Below are positions 1 to 10,637 of a DNA stretch of 64,000 nucleotides, piece after piece. Origin of the DNA: Cornus controversa (taxonomy: Eukaryota; Streptophyta; Magnoliopsida; Cornales; Cornaceae); NCBI GenBank assembly GCA_026545225.1, contig CM048845.1:36069001-36133000 (forward strand), in the 5' to 3' direction. The notes under the pieces were generated by a model, which made no database searches, was not told the origin of the DNA, and saw only the letters and a list, made by a program, of their open reading frames with translations. Position 1 is the first letter of the stretch; every line of letters begins with the position of its first letter. Position numbers and translations under genes: made by a program.

Positions 1-436
1 ATTTTTTCCCCCTTGAATATTTAAATTCATATTAATGATAACAATAGAGTACATCATAAATGTGAAGAAAATTCTTCACAAAACAGAGAAGCAAATGGAG
101 AACCTGCACTTCCAATAAACAGAGAGACAAAAAAAGAGAAAATGTCTAAATGAATGTATATTCTTTTGTATTTTTGTACAATCTGTTTGATAGGGTAAAC
201 TAAGTAGCCAACCATGTTATATATAACCCTCCGAGTTAACGCTGGGACAAATAATTTTGACATTTTTGTTGGCATAGCATAATTTGGCCTGACTTTGACC
301 GTGGAGGATTAACCAAGATGACTTTGATGTTCCCATGAATAGAAATTGCTAATATGCTTTGTATCTAATCCGTTGCTGCAAAGTTTGACATCTATCAATG
401 GCAGCTTTCTTTCAAACGAAACTGCAGTTTTGAAAA
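1..436. other. AT-rich sequence, nothing recognised
   Basis: No coding region, RNA gene or repeat could be supported. The short reading frame on the minus strand (54-275) has no recognisable motif and sits in low-complexity AT-rich sequence. Confidence 0.5.
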
Positions 437-669
437 TTGATTACTTTCTAATAGGTTTGTCTATACTTCTTGGTTAACATAATCTTGTTCAAGATAAACT
501 CCACAGAGCTCCTATGATGCGAAAATGGTGCTTTCTTCATCTTGTACAGATTCTGACTGCACGAAGGATTCTTCTTCTTCACACCGCTTTCTGAAAATAG
601 TTTACTTTTCAATAGGTTTGTCTGTGCTTCTAGGTTCACACTACTCTTCTGGTGCAAGATCAACTCCGC
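437..669. repeat. Diverged direct duplication, two copies about 156 bp apart
   Basis: Bases about 437-512 and 593-669 align. Both contain an AATAGGTTTGTCT core, then a CTTCT-GGTT block and a CAAGAT-AACTCC block. The spacer is unrelated. This looks like an old local duplication; no coding function is apparent in either copy. Confidence 0.55.
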
Positions 670-746
670 ATGACATTTTTTTTTCTTTTAAATAACCGAA
701 GGTTGTGTTTGATTTGAATTATATCCTTTTTCTAATAACTATTTTT

Positions 747-892
747 GAGATTTGAATAATTTTATCTGATAATTTTGTTTTGTTAACACAAAGAAAGAAA
801 GCACTTTATTTTGGATTTTGAGATTTAAATAATTTTAGCTGATAATTTTGTTTTGTTAATAAATAAAGAAATCAGTTTGTTTTGTAATCAGC
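747..892. repeat. Two-copy tandem repeat, 73-bp period
   Basis: The block starting at 747 (GAGATTTGAATAATTTTA) recurs at 820 (GAGATTTAAATAATTTTA). Both copies continue with a near-identical CTGATAATTTTGTTTTGTTAA segment and an AAAGAAA-rich tail. It is a simple tandem duplication in non-coding DNA. Confidence 0.75.
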
Positions 893-1094
893 TAGAGAAC
901 TAGATATTGATATAATAATTTTTACTCCAGTGTTTATAAGATAATCATTTTTATCTGATTAACACTTCCGCAATAGTGGGGTTTAAATTCTGAGAGTTGT
1001 CGCTTACGCAAATATAATGTCAAAGATTATGTTTATGTTTTGTTCATTTCACCTAGCACCCTTGTTGTTACCGTGGACTACACGGATAAACTCA

Positions 1095-1315
1095 ACTCAA
1101 TAAAGCTTTTTCCCCAACTACTTTGGGACGGCTACATGAATCTTATTTTTTCATTCTATTCTATACAAAGGTCATACCCTCAGTTAAACCACATGTTATC
1201 ATATCCTTCCTTGATCTTCACCTTCTCAACGTGGACCATATCACTCTCCCTAATTGACGCAATTGGTGGTCATCTTTGCACATGGCCACACTTGATAATG
1301 ACCCTTTTATTTGCT
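1095..1315 (-). mobile_element. RTE-type LINE remnant (C-terminal end of ORF and 3' region)
   Basis: Read on the minus strand, this stretch shows the tail of plant RTE-clade LINE proteins: a DMI-GLTE-M segment, then a degenerate NR-x-W/K segment, then the VVGEKAL-like end that follows the last helix of these reverse transcriptases. Several stops interrupt it. The same module occurs at 3325-3480, where the reading is much cleaner. Only the extreme 3' end survives, as expected of 5'-truncated LINE insertions. Confidence 0.6.
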
Positions 1316-1349
1316 CGACTAAACTATGATTTTCAAACTAAAATTTGAT

Positions 1350-2950
1350 TTAGTCTACCCTTGTGATCCAACGGAAGAAGTTCTAAATTAATATGGTCCT
1401 TAACTACTACTGTAGTTGGATTTTTCCAGATGAAAAAAATAGCACAGGCATTTAGGTACAAGAGTCGTTAGTTTCACTGCTTTGGACTAGGGGATTGTTG
1501 AACAAGTTATTTATTAATGTAGAGCAAAGACTGTTAGCGCCGCTAGATGTTTGAAGGATGTTACCCTTAGAAAAGCAGTGGAATGTATATGTCAAGGTAA
1601 TTCTAACAGTGAGTGATATTTGAACTTTGGAGACGAGCAAGGAAATAAATATCATTGAAAGAGAAAAGCTAGAATGAGGTGCAACTCATTACAACACCCA
1701 TAAGCTCTACTATTTGAGCATGATTATGTCAATTTCAAGAGGTGGAACTGATCATTTGAGAGAGAAATAATTAGTCAAATTTTTGTATAAAAATTCATTT
1801 ATAGTAGACCACACGCTTCGGTCAAACTTTATATTCTCTTTCTTTTGACTAAACTTGACCAACTGAAGTTTCATCTTATTTTTGACTAGCTTGTATAATT
1901 TTATTTTAAGATATTTGACATGATTTTTTATGGCAGAACCATTTTAGTACAAGTAACATGATGATGTGATCCTTGTGCGATTTCTCGTACGAAAATCTGC
2001 TAATTTAAAGTAGAGCTAATGACAATTGACATGAGGTGTGCCTTACGGGGAGCCTTATTGAATTATTATATTTAAATTAAAACATTAAAATAAATGTATG
2101 CCCTACTTTGCTTGAGCTCTTGATATTTATAGTCCTTCCATTTTATTATTCTCTTAAAGGAAAATTTGTAGAGGAAATAAGAAGGAGATGTTTGGATCAC
2201 CAAATAATTAATGGCTCATATATTAAAGTGTTCCATCTTTTGGGACTTAATTTCCAAATACTGACTGCTGGGAGGGGAGCATTTTCTGGTAGTTGGAAGC
2301 TGACCCAATTGTTGAGTTATTAAAGATTAGTATGTAATAAGAAATTTACTAGTGTTTGCAATCAATAATTAGCTATTAGACGGTTGACTGGAAACCCTTT
2401 GCTCAATCAATGGTCTATGTGGAGCTTCGAAATGGTTGATCATCTAGAGTTAATATTCTAATATTTTTGGTTCAGCTGTCGTGTTTCCATTAATTGTTAA
2501 TTGGACACCTGTTTAATACTTGTGGATATTATCCCTGCTTTAGACATTGTACTATAATGTACAATTGTATTATCATTACACTTGTTTATTTGTTTCTTAA
2601 ATATGGTTGCACAAAAACTTCTTACAACCTCATCATCTTTGTAGGCACAGGACAAGTTATATTGATAAGTTGGGTTTTGCATCATTGACTGTCTGGAACG
2701 TGAAGACATGGAAGGCTATGGTATGGCTTGTTTGTCCTAGAAATTTTATGTTAATGTAAGAGTCAATTTTCAATGAGAATTATTAAGCCTTATTGTTTTC
2801 TTGATTTCATTGAAGGCAGTCCTTCCTATTGGTTGTAATAGGTGAATGCAATGGAATGACGAAGAACGGCAAAAAGAAAGAAGGTGTTTTGTTTAAGGTG
2901 GAGAAATTTTCGGTCAAGGTGGAGTTATGGAGGAGGGTGTGTTGATGGAA
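1350..2950. other. Intergenic sequence, nothing recognised
   Basis: AT-rich DNA with only short reading frames and no domain, RNA gene or clear repeat seen. Bases about 2830-2955 run into the polypurine-rich stretch in front of the copia LTR, so part may be decayed internal sequence of that element. Confidence 0.45.
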
Positions 2951-2955
2951 TTTGA

Positions 2956-3324
2956 GCCAAAGTGGAGATTGTTAGGAATTGTGGCATAAATTCCTAATAT
3001 AATTAGGTTTCCATATAGAGTTGTATTTTAATAAGTAATTCTTTTAGCACAAGTTGTTTTGGGCTATAAAGAATTGTAATTCTTGTCTAACAAGGAGTTA
3101 AATTTGAAGACTCTGTAAAGTTGAGAAGAGAGACTGAAAAGAAAAGAGAGATAACTGTAGAAAGAGAAGTGAGTAGAGAGAAAAAATGTGTAACCAAAGT
3201 ATTGAAGTAAAGAAAGTCATTTTTCGCCTGTGGACATAGGCAATTTGCCGAACCACGTAAATCTTGTGTTATTTGTGTGTGTGTTTTTTTTGTTTTATAG
3301 CCAATAGTGTGTGTGATTCTAACA
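2956..3324 (+). mobile_element. Ty1/copia-type LTR (probably a 3' LTR) with polypurine tract
   Basis: The LTR spans 2970-3324. It starts TGTTAGGAATT and ends GATTCTAACA, giving imperfect terminal inverted repeats with TG..CA ends. A purine-rich AAAGTGGAGAT lies directly before it, in the position and form of a copia polypurine tract. Near its 3' end is the block CATAGGCAATTTGCCGAACC, which is typical of plant copia LTRs. No matching five-base target duplication is visible on the left, so this looks like the 3' LTR of an element whose interior was deleted. The right end abuts the LINE remnant at 3325 exactly. Confidence 0.7.
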
Positions 3325-3480
3325 GTCTTTTCCCAATTACTTGGAATTGACTATATGAATCCTATCTTTCCATTCTGCTCTATTTAATGCCATAACCTCG
3401 GTAACTCCACATGCTATCATAAAATTCTTTCCTAATTCTATCCACGTTAGTTTTGGTCTTCCTCTTTCCCTAGGATTACT
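3325..3480 (-). mobile_element. RTE-type LINE 3' remnant, better preserved
   Basis: The minus strand reads RGRPKLTWIELGKNF, then ACGVTE, then ALNRAEWKDRIH. This is the conserved C-terminal tail of plant RTE-clade LINE reverse transcriptases, with GRPK-TW, GVTE and the R-EW-RIH helix in order. A stop lies near the usual end. It is only about 50 codons long, so a 3' fragment. The copia LTR ends exactly at its 3' side, so the LTR element probably inserted into or next to this LINE. Confidence 0.75.
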
Positions 3481-3557
3481 GTAGAGATCTGATTTATTTT
3501 ATTTTATTTTTTATTTGATTTTGTTTAATTATGCGTTAATTATGACATTGGTTATGA

Positions 3558-3558
<1 letters not shown>

Positions 3559-3590
<32 letters not shown>

Positions 3591-3624
3591 AGGTGTACAC
3601 AATTATGATATATATATATATATA
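3559..3624. repeat. AT microsatellites
   Basis: Alternating AT runs at about 3559-3582 and 3609-3624, separated by GTATGTATAGGTGTACAC-like sequence. Simple repeat. Confidence 0.9.
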
Positions 3625-3639
3625 GTACATTTTTTTTAT

Positions 3640-5500
3640 TTGGGTACGTGGACCCGAGGACAATTCTATGGACTCCTTAATTTGGAGGCGAGAAAATTAT
3701 GTAATTATTGGAGGGGTCAAAATGAAAGGTTTTAGAGAGAAAGTGTAGGGGCGTAATTTCCCTAAAGAAGCTAGTAACAAGGAGTAGATTTTGGAAAATA
3801 AGTTGGGCCAATTGGTGAGTCTGGGTTTATGTTAGGGAGGGAGCTAAATAAGGGAAAGACAACACAAACCGGCTCTCGTGTCCTTTCTACACAAAACCCT
3901 TCCTCTTCTTTGTCTCTTCATTTTCTACACAAAGGAGCAAGATTTGGGTGTTAGTACAAGGAGGAAAGATATTCCTTGCATGTTTCTATCCATTCTAATA
4001 GGTTCAAATTCATGATTTGAAGACTTTTGAAGGTTTGGGTGATTTAGGGCTTTGTTGATTTTCATCTCTTGAGGTAGGGGTGTGTTGAGTCGGTTAGTCT
4101 TTGAGTGTTCTTCAGGCTTATACATGTATTAGAGTCACAATTTGCTATAAATATTATTTTTAGTGTTTCCATGCCATATGTATATATTGAAATTGTGATT
4201 TACCAAGTTGTTTCTGTTAGTGAAATGAATATTATGCCTTTTAAAGCATGAACCATGAACTATATGTTCTAGTTGGTAATTAGAGGAGTTAAAGTTGGCT
4301 TTGTGTGTTGTATGAGCCTTATTTTGGGTGTAATGTGTACTGACATGGGTTGAATTGTTGGTTTGCTGAAGGTGATGGAAATGAATATGTAAATTGCATT
4401 TGAATGAATTATATGTGCTTATGCGAACTAAGTGTTTGTCAAAATGCCACAATGAGCTATTTATTGAAATATTGAGGTTTGTTTGGTAGAAATTGAGCTT
4501 AATATGAATATGGATTCATGACATGATAGGCAAGACCCTTGGGCATGCTTTGAGTGCTTGTGCATAGGTGGATGCTACAAAAACTGATTTACTTCTTTAT
4601 GTGCAATATGTATATATTGGTTGTTGATTTCCTTCGGGATCGAATCGGAAAGAGCAAGAAAGGACGAAGATTCCTTGGGGCCCCATTACTTGGACAAGCA
4701 GGTTGTCACCGACGGGTTAGTAGCTTGGGAAAAACTAATTAGGTGGTGCGTGGTTTCAACACGTATCCGGAATGGCGAGGAGATTCAGTGCTTGGATGAT
4801 TTCGAAAGTGAAATTTTTTACTTGCAAGTTGCTTACTTGGTTGACTAATTTTGTAAAGAGTTGATAAATTAATGCACTGTCTTGGTAGAATTTAATTGTA
4901 TGATAATTATGTTATTACATTTGAATTTTGATTCATGAGCATGTCATCATGGTAGGCTTATGAAATGTTGAGATTAGAATCCTAGAGAGCATGACCCTTA
5001 GTTGCATTTCATGATCTCTAACATGTATTCTTATGGAATGTGGGACTTGGAAAAAATTTCACAACACATCGTCCACGGAGAACGTGACTTTTGCTCAGCC
5101 CCTAATTTTCAGGTAAGGAGCCGGCAATGGGCGACACTTGAACCAATAGACTTGAAGCTCACATTGGAAGCATTTTTGGCATGTTTTGACTATATTTAGT
5201 CCCGATGATGGTGTATGTTTTGTTTAGGTTTAAACAATGATACGACTTGGACATATTTTGGTATTGCATGTATACTTACCTCTTGGAACTCTCTTGTTGC
5301 ATTTTGGGACCTATGTTTTGTATAAAAAGGGGGAAATGATTTGAGAACACTACATGCCATTTTGGGTGATGTAGGGGTATGAATGAACTTGGAAGGGCTT
5401 TAGTGAAGTTTGTTGAAATGAGGGAGTGCCATTTTGCAATTAAATGGAAGTAGAAAAGGGTAGAGGAGCAAAACTAAAGAGATGAGGGGCTAATGTACAA
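3640..5500 (+). other. Non-coding, LTR-like sequence of uncertain origin
   Basis: This stretch has no supported coding region. It resembles U3/R sequence of plant Ty3/gypsy LTRs: a possible TATA-like box near 3847 followed by a CT-rich leader (3878-3925), and GC-richer blocks at 4630-4810 and 5060-5160. No terminal inverted repeat was found, so it may be part of the long chromovirus LTR that follows, or the relic of a separate element. Confidence 0.3.
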
Positions 5501-5509
5501 TTTTGGAAA

Positions 5510-7379
5510 AAAATTTCTATAAATATCCCAAAATGGTTGACTTGGTCATAACTAAAATCAGATTTCTCTCTCTAGAGATCAGCTCTACAACTCTTTCCTC
5601 CCTTCTCTTTCATCTTTTTGGTTGATCTTAGTTTTGGAGTTTAGAAGTGTGATTCGGGCTTCGGGACTTTACACGATAGTTGTTCCCCTTGGGATTGCCT
5701 ACGTTCTACATCGATTGAAAATTCTTTTCGTCAGATTTTCAAGTGTTTTTGGGCTAGGGCAGATTCTAGGGCTTGGAGCTCTCTTGGTTTTTGAGCTTGA
5801 ATTCGAAGTATGGGTGTTCTCTCTTTCTTTCATTGATTCCTTAGAGTTTTCGGTGGATTTTAATAGGTTAACATGCTAGAAAAGACTTACACAATTCTGT
5901 TTTAATTTCTTTCTTTCTTTTTTTGGAATAAGCATATGTTAAAAGTGATTTTTATATGTTCTAACTAAAGTCCTTGAATTATATATGCATTGTATGGGTA
6001 TATGGTTGATCTTGATAATTAAAGTGTGTTAAAAGTATGTGATTCGAGTACTAGAATTATATTTTGAGAATGTATGTCTTATATGCTAGTTTTAAAATGC
6101 ATGATATCCATTTAGAATCATGTATGAGTTATTAGGATAGCAGGTGTACATGTTGCACGCTATGTATTGATTAAAACATATAAAGGACAATATTGTCATT
6201 TTTTCATTTGTATACTTGTGAAAGAAAGGTCGTTGCATTGTATATGCATGCTTTAATATAAGTAGCTTATAATGTACTTATATTGAACGTGATTTAAGTG
6301 GCTTATGATGCACTTATTTAAAACTATGTGTTGTTTGATGATTTTGGAGAAAGGTCAGAATAAAGTAAGATGAGTTTAATGCTCAGGGGTGCAAGACCTT
6401 AACCTTGGCCAAGTGGTTTCTTCTAGACCATCGGGTTAGCAACCCATAAAGATAGGAAGATAGATATTTAACCCAAGGGTACTTATCTGGTTACTATGAA
6501 TACTCCCCACTCATGGATTGATTTTGAGCTTATTTGACCTTATTTTCAAGCTTTGTTATGAATTGTGATATTCATGGTTATTGTTTAACTTGTATAGTTG
6601 TGAAATGCTTTGTGTTTACTTATGGTAAATTAAGCATGATGAACATGATATATATATATATTGGAGCATGATTTATGCACTATATTGTCAATGTTATGAG
6701 CATTAAAAATATGTCATATAGTGTATAGGAATGTTATGACTGCATTTTATGTAGGTTGCATCGAGTCGGTGCATAGGGGGTTTGGATGTTTCTACTGAGC
6801 TAGTCAGTTGCTGACCTCATCCCTACAAACTTTTTTATAGATAAAGCGCCGGTTGTGGATATCGCTTGATTATAGTGGTAAAGGCCTTGGGCCTTCTTTT
6901 GGGCTTTGGATGATTTTTTATGGTATATATATATATGCCATGTGTGGATATTTTGAGAAGAACTATATATTTTGTATGTGGAACGGATGTATTAGCATTC
7001 TAGACATAGGTACTTTTATATTGTTAAGTAGTGGTTCCATTAGTCTTCTTTATGTTAGACGATTGTGTATATTTGGATATGGTTGGACAAGTTACATTTT
7101 GATGTATGTATATAACTTGGTTATATTTTATTTTTAATGATGTAAATGTGTTTTAAAAGTCTCTTCTGCGGTATTGAGACTCTATTCGGATGAGAATGGT
7201 CTCAAGAGGGGTATTCTGGTAATTTCATCCCATATTCACACCTTCCTATATCTGTTTTGGTATCGAAAGGGGGGTCAAGCTTAGAATCAAAGCTTGTTTG
7301 TAGTTGTAAGGTGTTGAGGTTTTATTTAATCACCTCCATTTTTCATGCCCTTCCGGGTGTTGGAATTTGGGGCGTGACA
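5510..7379 (+). mobile_element. Probable 5' LTR (3' part) of a del/Tekay-like Ty3/gypsy element
   Basis: The right boundary is well supported. The sequence ends GGAATTTGGGGCGTGACA at 7379, the typical end of del/Tekay-type LTRs, and is followed after a few bases by a primer-binding site for initiator tRNA-Met. A TATA-like TATAAATAT lies near 5518, followed by a CT-rich leader around 5590, as expected at a U3/R boundary. The expected 5' terminus (complement of the end, starting TGTCACGCC) was not found, so the true LTR start is unknown or lost. Confidence 0.55.
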
Positions 7380-7382
7380 ACT

Positions 7383-7394
7383 TGGTATCAGAGC
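7383..7394 (+). other. Primer-binding site, initiator tRNA-Met type
   Basis: TGGTATCAGAGC is complementary to the 3' end of plant initiator tRNA-Met, the usual minus-strand primer of chromoviruses and of most copia elements. It lies four bases after the LTR end and about 300 bases before the gag start. Confidence 0.9.
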
Positions 7395-7693
7395 ATTAGG
7401 TTCGAAAACTTAAGAACGAAGGGTGAGGGTCCAATCATGTGTTAGTTGGGAATTGTGTGTTGACATATAGTTTATCAAAGCCTAACCAGGTTTGAATAAC
7501 TTTCAGTGAAGGGTCAGGGTTAACCACCCTTAAGTGTAGAGATTTTACACTTGGACTTGAGAGTTTTAATTTGTTTTGTGAAATATGCTAATGCGCTTAC
7601 GTGTTTAGAATTGCATGCTAATTATGGAATGACTAGCATAGCGTTGAGTAGGCATGATAAAAGTTGATTTAGTGGTATACATTTGGTATCTAA

Positions 7694-8741
7694 ATGTCTC
7701 CTTGTTATCTATATAGCAAGCTGCCACCACATAGAGCACGCGGACGAGGTGCTAATGCTCCACAGGAATCGACTAATGGAGCACAGTTTATGCACGACAT
7801 GGTTGATACAATGCGTCGTATTGCTAGGGAGACTCGTGAGGATGAAGCACCAGTACAATAGAGGGTTGTTCTTAGTCGGAAGATGGTAGCACTAAGGGAG
7901 TACAATAAGTACAATCCTCCTATTTTTGATGGTACATCTGATCCCATGATAGTAGAGGATTGGATTGACAGTACACTGAAGCTTTTAGTAGCTTTAGACA
8001 TTGATGAGGACCTTAGGGTTGGAGTGGCTGCACTTCATCTTCAGGGTGAAGCAGATCGGTGGTGGAACTTTGTTGGTAACACTTATGATACCGAGACTAT
8101 GGACTGGGAGAATTTCAAAAGACTTTTCTTTGAAAAGTATTTTCCAACAATGGTGAAAGACCAGCTGAATCAGGAGTTTATTGATCTTTTCCAAGAAGGG
8201 GATATAAGTGTGATGGACTACGAAACAAAGTACACATCTTTGGCTCGTTTTTCGCCAGAAATGGTGCGTACTGATCTGCTGAAAGCGAAGAGGTTCGTGA
8301 AAGGGTTGAAGACCTAGCTCTATCAGGAACAAAGTTTCTATTCTGAATCTGCAAACCTATGCAGAGGTAGTAGAGAGGGCTTTAATAGATGAGGAGGATA
8401 CTAGGGATGCTCAGTGGACATGGGATGCTAGAGCACGGAAGGGAACTACAGGGCAGTCTTCGAATAGTCAGCCGAAGAAGAGGCTCAAGGGCAGTACAAT
8501 AGTTTCACAGGGGCAGCAGCAGGTTCATGCTGCACCATCAGTGACATTACCTACAGGATCTTCATCATCTACTATAGTGTGTCATCATTGCAACCAGGCA
8601 GGCCATCATCGGTCTGAGTGTCCTCAGAGGCAGTTGATAGCTACAGGGACAGAGAGGGTTTGCTACTATTATTGCCAGTCTGGGCACATCAGGGCAAACT
8701 GTCCTCAGAGGCAGAGTTCACAGAGTGGAGCTGGGTCATAG
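7694..8741 (+). pseudogene. gag: Broken gag of a chromovirus-like Ty3/gypsy element
   Basis: Structural capsid/nucleocapsid protein that would package element RNA. An ATG at 7694 opens a frame with an Arg/Gly-rich start (ARGRGA). A TAG near 7859-7861 interrupts it, and the same frame continues to a second stop at about 8317. It holds the retrotransposon gag core (IEDWI-like start, QGEADRWW, F--YFP, MDYETKYTSLARF). After a frame change it continues with a YAEVVERALIDEEDTR-like segment and two zinc knuckles: CHHCNQAGHHRSEC (C-X2-C-X4-H-X4-C) and a second in which a Tyr replaces the first Cys (YYYCQSGHIRANC). Protease and pol are absent after 8741, so the element is truncated and cannot move by itself. 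Confidence 0.85.
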
Positions 8742-9178
8742 CAGCTCCATTTTCTTGACTGGGTCAACCAATCACTTAGTTATGATCACATTTATATCAT
8801 GAAGGTTTTTGTGTTGTAACGATTCATTTATTTTTGGTTGGTTGGAGATTGAAGTTTGCTCCAAGCAATGATTCAATAGAAGTTTTCATTACATGTTTTC
8901 TTTAACCTAGTTTTGTTATAAACAAGGCAACTATTTTTTTGTAATTCAATAAACATTATATTAGAATGCATTGATCATTATTTGACACATTATTCTCTCT
9001 TTTAGATTCAGGTGTCTAGGCGTGGCCTGAGAATTTAGTCCCTTTGTTGGCAAAACCCAACCTGAGTTTATGAAGCAATTAGGTATATATGTTTCAGTTA
9101 CGTTTATCTCCTATGTATGATTGATCTGCAAACAGGTAGGCTCTCAATTATGAATACTTTCAAATAATTTATATTTGG
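8742..9178. other. Unassigned sequence after the truncated gag
   Basis: The expected protease and reverse transcriptase do not follow gag. Translations in all frames show no pol motif. This marks the deletion boundary of the chromovirus relic; the rest is AT-rich DNA without visible features. Confidence 0.5.
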
Positions 9179-9217
9179 TAATAATAATGATTGAACTATT
9201 TTTTTCAAAATTAACTG

Positions 9218-9259
<42 letters not shown>

Positions 9260-9511
9260 TTGTTTCAAGTGGCAAGTTCCAACCGATAGAATTAGAAAAT
9301 TTATACAGCACTGATTGATAGGTTTTAAGATCTTCTTAGGTAAGATGAAATTGCATATGGAAGGGTCACATTTTATTATACACATCCATCGTATCAGTAT
9401 AGCATATCTATTTCTGATACCATATTTATATCTCTAGGGATCCTATCGTAGCCTTTCTCCATGAAATATTTGAATAATGATTTCTAATAATAATGATTGA
9501 ACTATTTTTTC

Positions 9512-9564
<53 letters not shown>

Positions 9565-9664
9565 TCAAGTGGCAAGTCCCAACATATAGAATTAGAAAAT
9601 TTATACAACATTGATTGATAGCTTCTGAGATCTTCTTAGGTAAGATGGAATTACATATTGAAGA
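9179..9664. repeat. Direct duplication of about 180 bp flanking a variable microsatellite
   Basis: Copy 1 (9179-9362) and copy 2 (9485-9664) share, in order, TAATAATAATGATTGAAC, a dinucleotide run, TTTGTTTCAAGTGGCAAG, ATAGAATTAGAAAATTTATA and TCTTCTTAGGTAAGATG. The internal microsatellite differs: copy 1 has TA (about 9217-9233) followed by GT (about 9234-9260), while copy 2 has only TA (9517-9560). The spacer between copies is about 120 bp. No coding sense is visible. Confidence 0.85.
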
Positions 9665-9915
9665 GAATTGAGTTTATGGACAAGCATCTACCTAAAATGT
9701 TTCTAGACTACTATTTAATTATTGCAATAGCCCCTTAAACGTCATTCTGCCATTAGAATTTAACCAGGAGTTTGACATGCCTTTAAAGTGATTTTATAAC
9801 AACAAAAATGTTCCTTAATAAAATTTTGGATAATGATTTATAAGTCCTTTTAGACTAGTCCTTATCACTACTCTAAAATTTTAATAAAATTTAGATTTTC
9901 TTAACAATTATTTTC

Positions 9916-9918
<3 letters not shown>

Positions 9919-9954
<36 letters not shown>
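9919..9954. repeat. TA microsatellite
   Basis: Perfect TA dinucleotide run followed by CACGCGC. Confidence 0.95.
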
Positions 9955-9957
<3 letters not shown>

Positions 9958-10466
9958 GCGCAATTTGGAAAGATTCCGAAAACGAACCTATGAGAAAACC
10001 ATTTCTTAAGAGATTATAATAATTGAGCATGAGGTACATATGGCAGTAATCTTGATTATGATAATCTTGATTACGAAACCATATGTTTTCAAATGGTACA
10101 TGAGAATATAAGATGGAAGACAAACATGAGACAGCGACTATGTAATACATTTATTTTGGATTGCCCTAGCCTGCATGCCATAACTAACACAACATGGTAA
10201 ACTAATCAAACTAAATCCAAAACAAAAACTTTGTGTAGAAAGTATTTATAAAATTATATCCTTTAAGAAATAGAGAGGAGCCAGTTGCAGCAGTAGGTAC
10301 GCGTCGTCCGGTATGAACTTATTGTCAAGAGGAACAAAAGCTCATGTCTTAGCTGATGTGGCTTCCACCCAAAATGCAAAACAAAAGAACAATATGAACA
10401 ATAAGATCAAATTGAAGGAGAGAAAGTGCTGCTAATTCAGAAAAATCAAAGTCAACATTCACCTAT

Positions 10467-10530
10467 TAGCTTTGAAGCTTCCTCCTCAATCTAGCCATAT
10501 TCACTGTTGTTGTCACATAGAAACAATTTT
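10467..10530 (-). pseudogene. Duplicated 3' end of the receptor-like protein gene
   Basis: On the minus strand this repeats the last codons of the neighbouring LRR gene (10,634-10,697): a TGACAACA-type block, AATATGGC and GAGGAAGCTTCAAAGCT. A GT dinucleotide follows as a potential splice donor in both copies (AGGTGAAT here, AAGGTAAAT in the main copy). It looks like a tandem duplication of the terminal exon, or an alternative last exon with its own flanking sequence. About 100 bp separates the copies. Confidence 0.6.
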
Positions 10531-10637
10531 AAATTTTATAATTAGTGTCATTCAAGTATTGAAAATCTAGCTTGTACAAAAGCAAAATTAGAATGAAGGT
10601 GCACCTAATTTGAAATTTCAAAGGAGATATTTACCTT

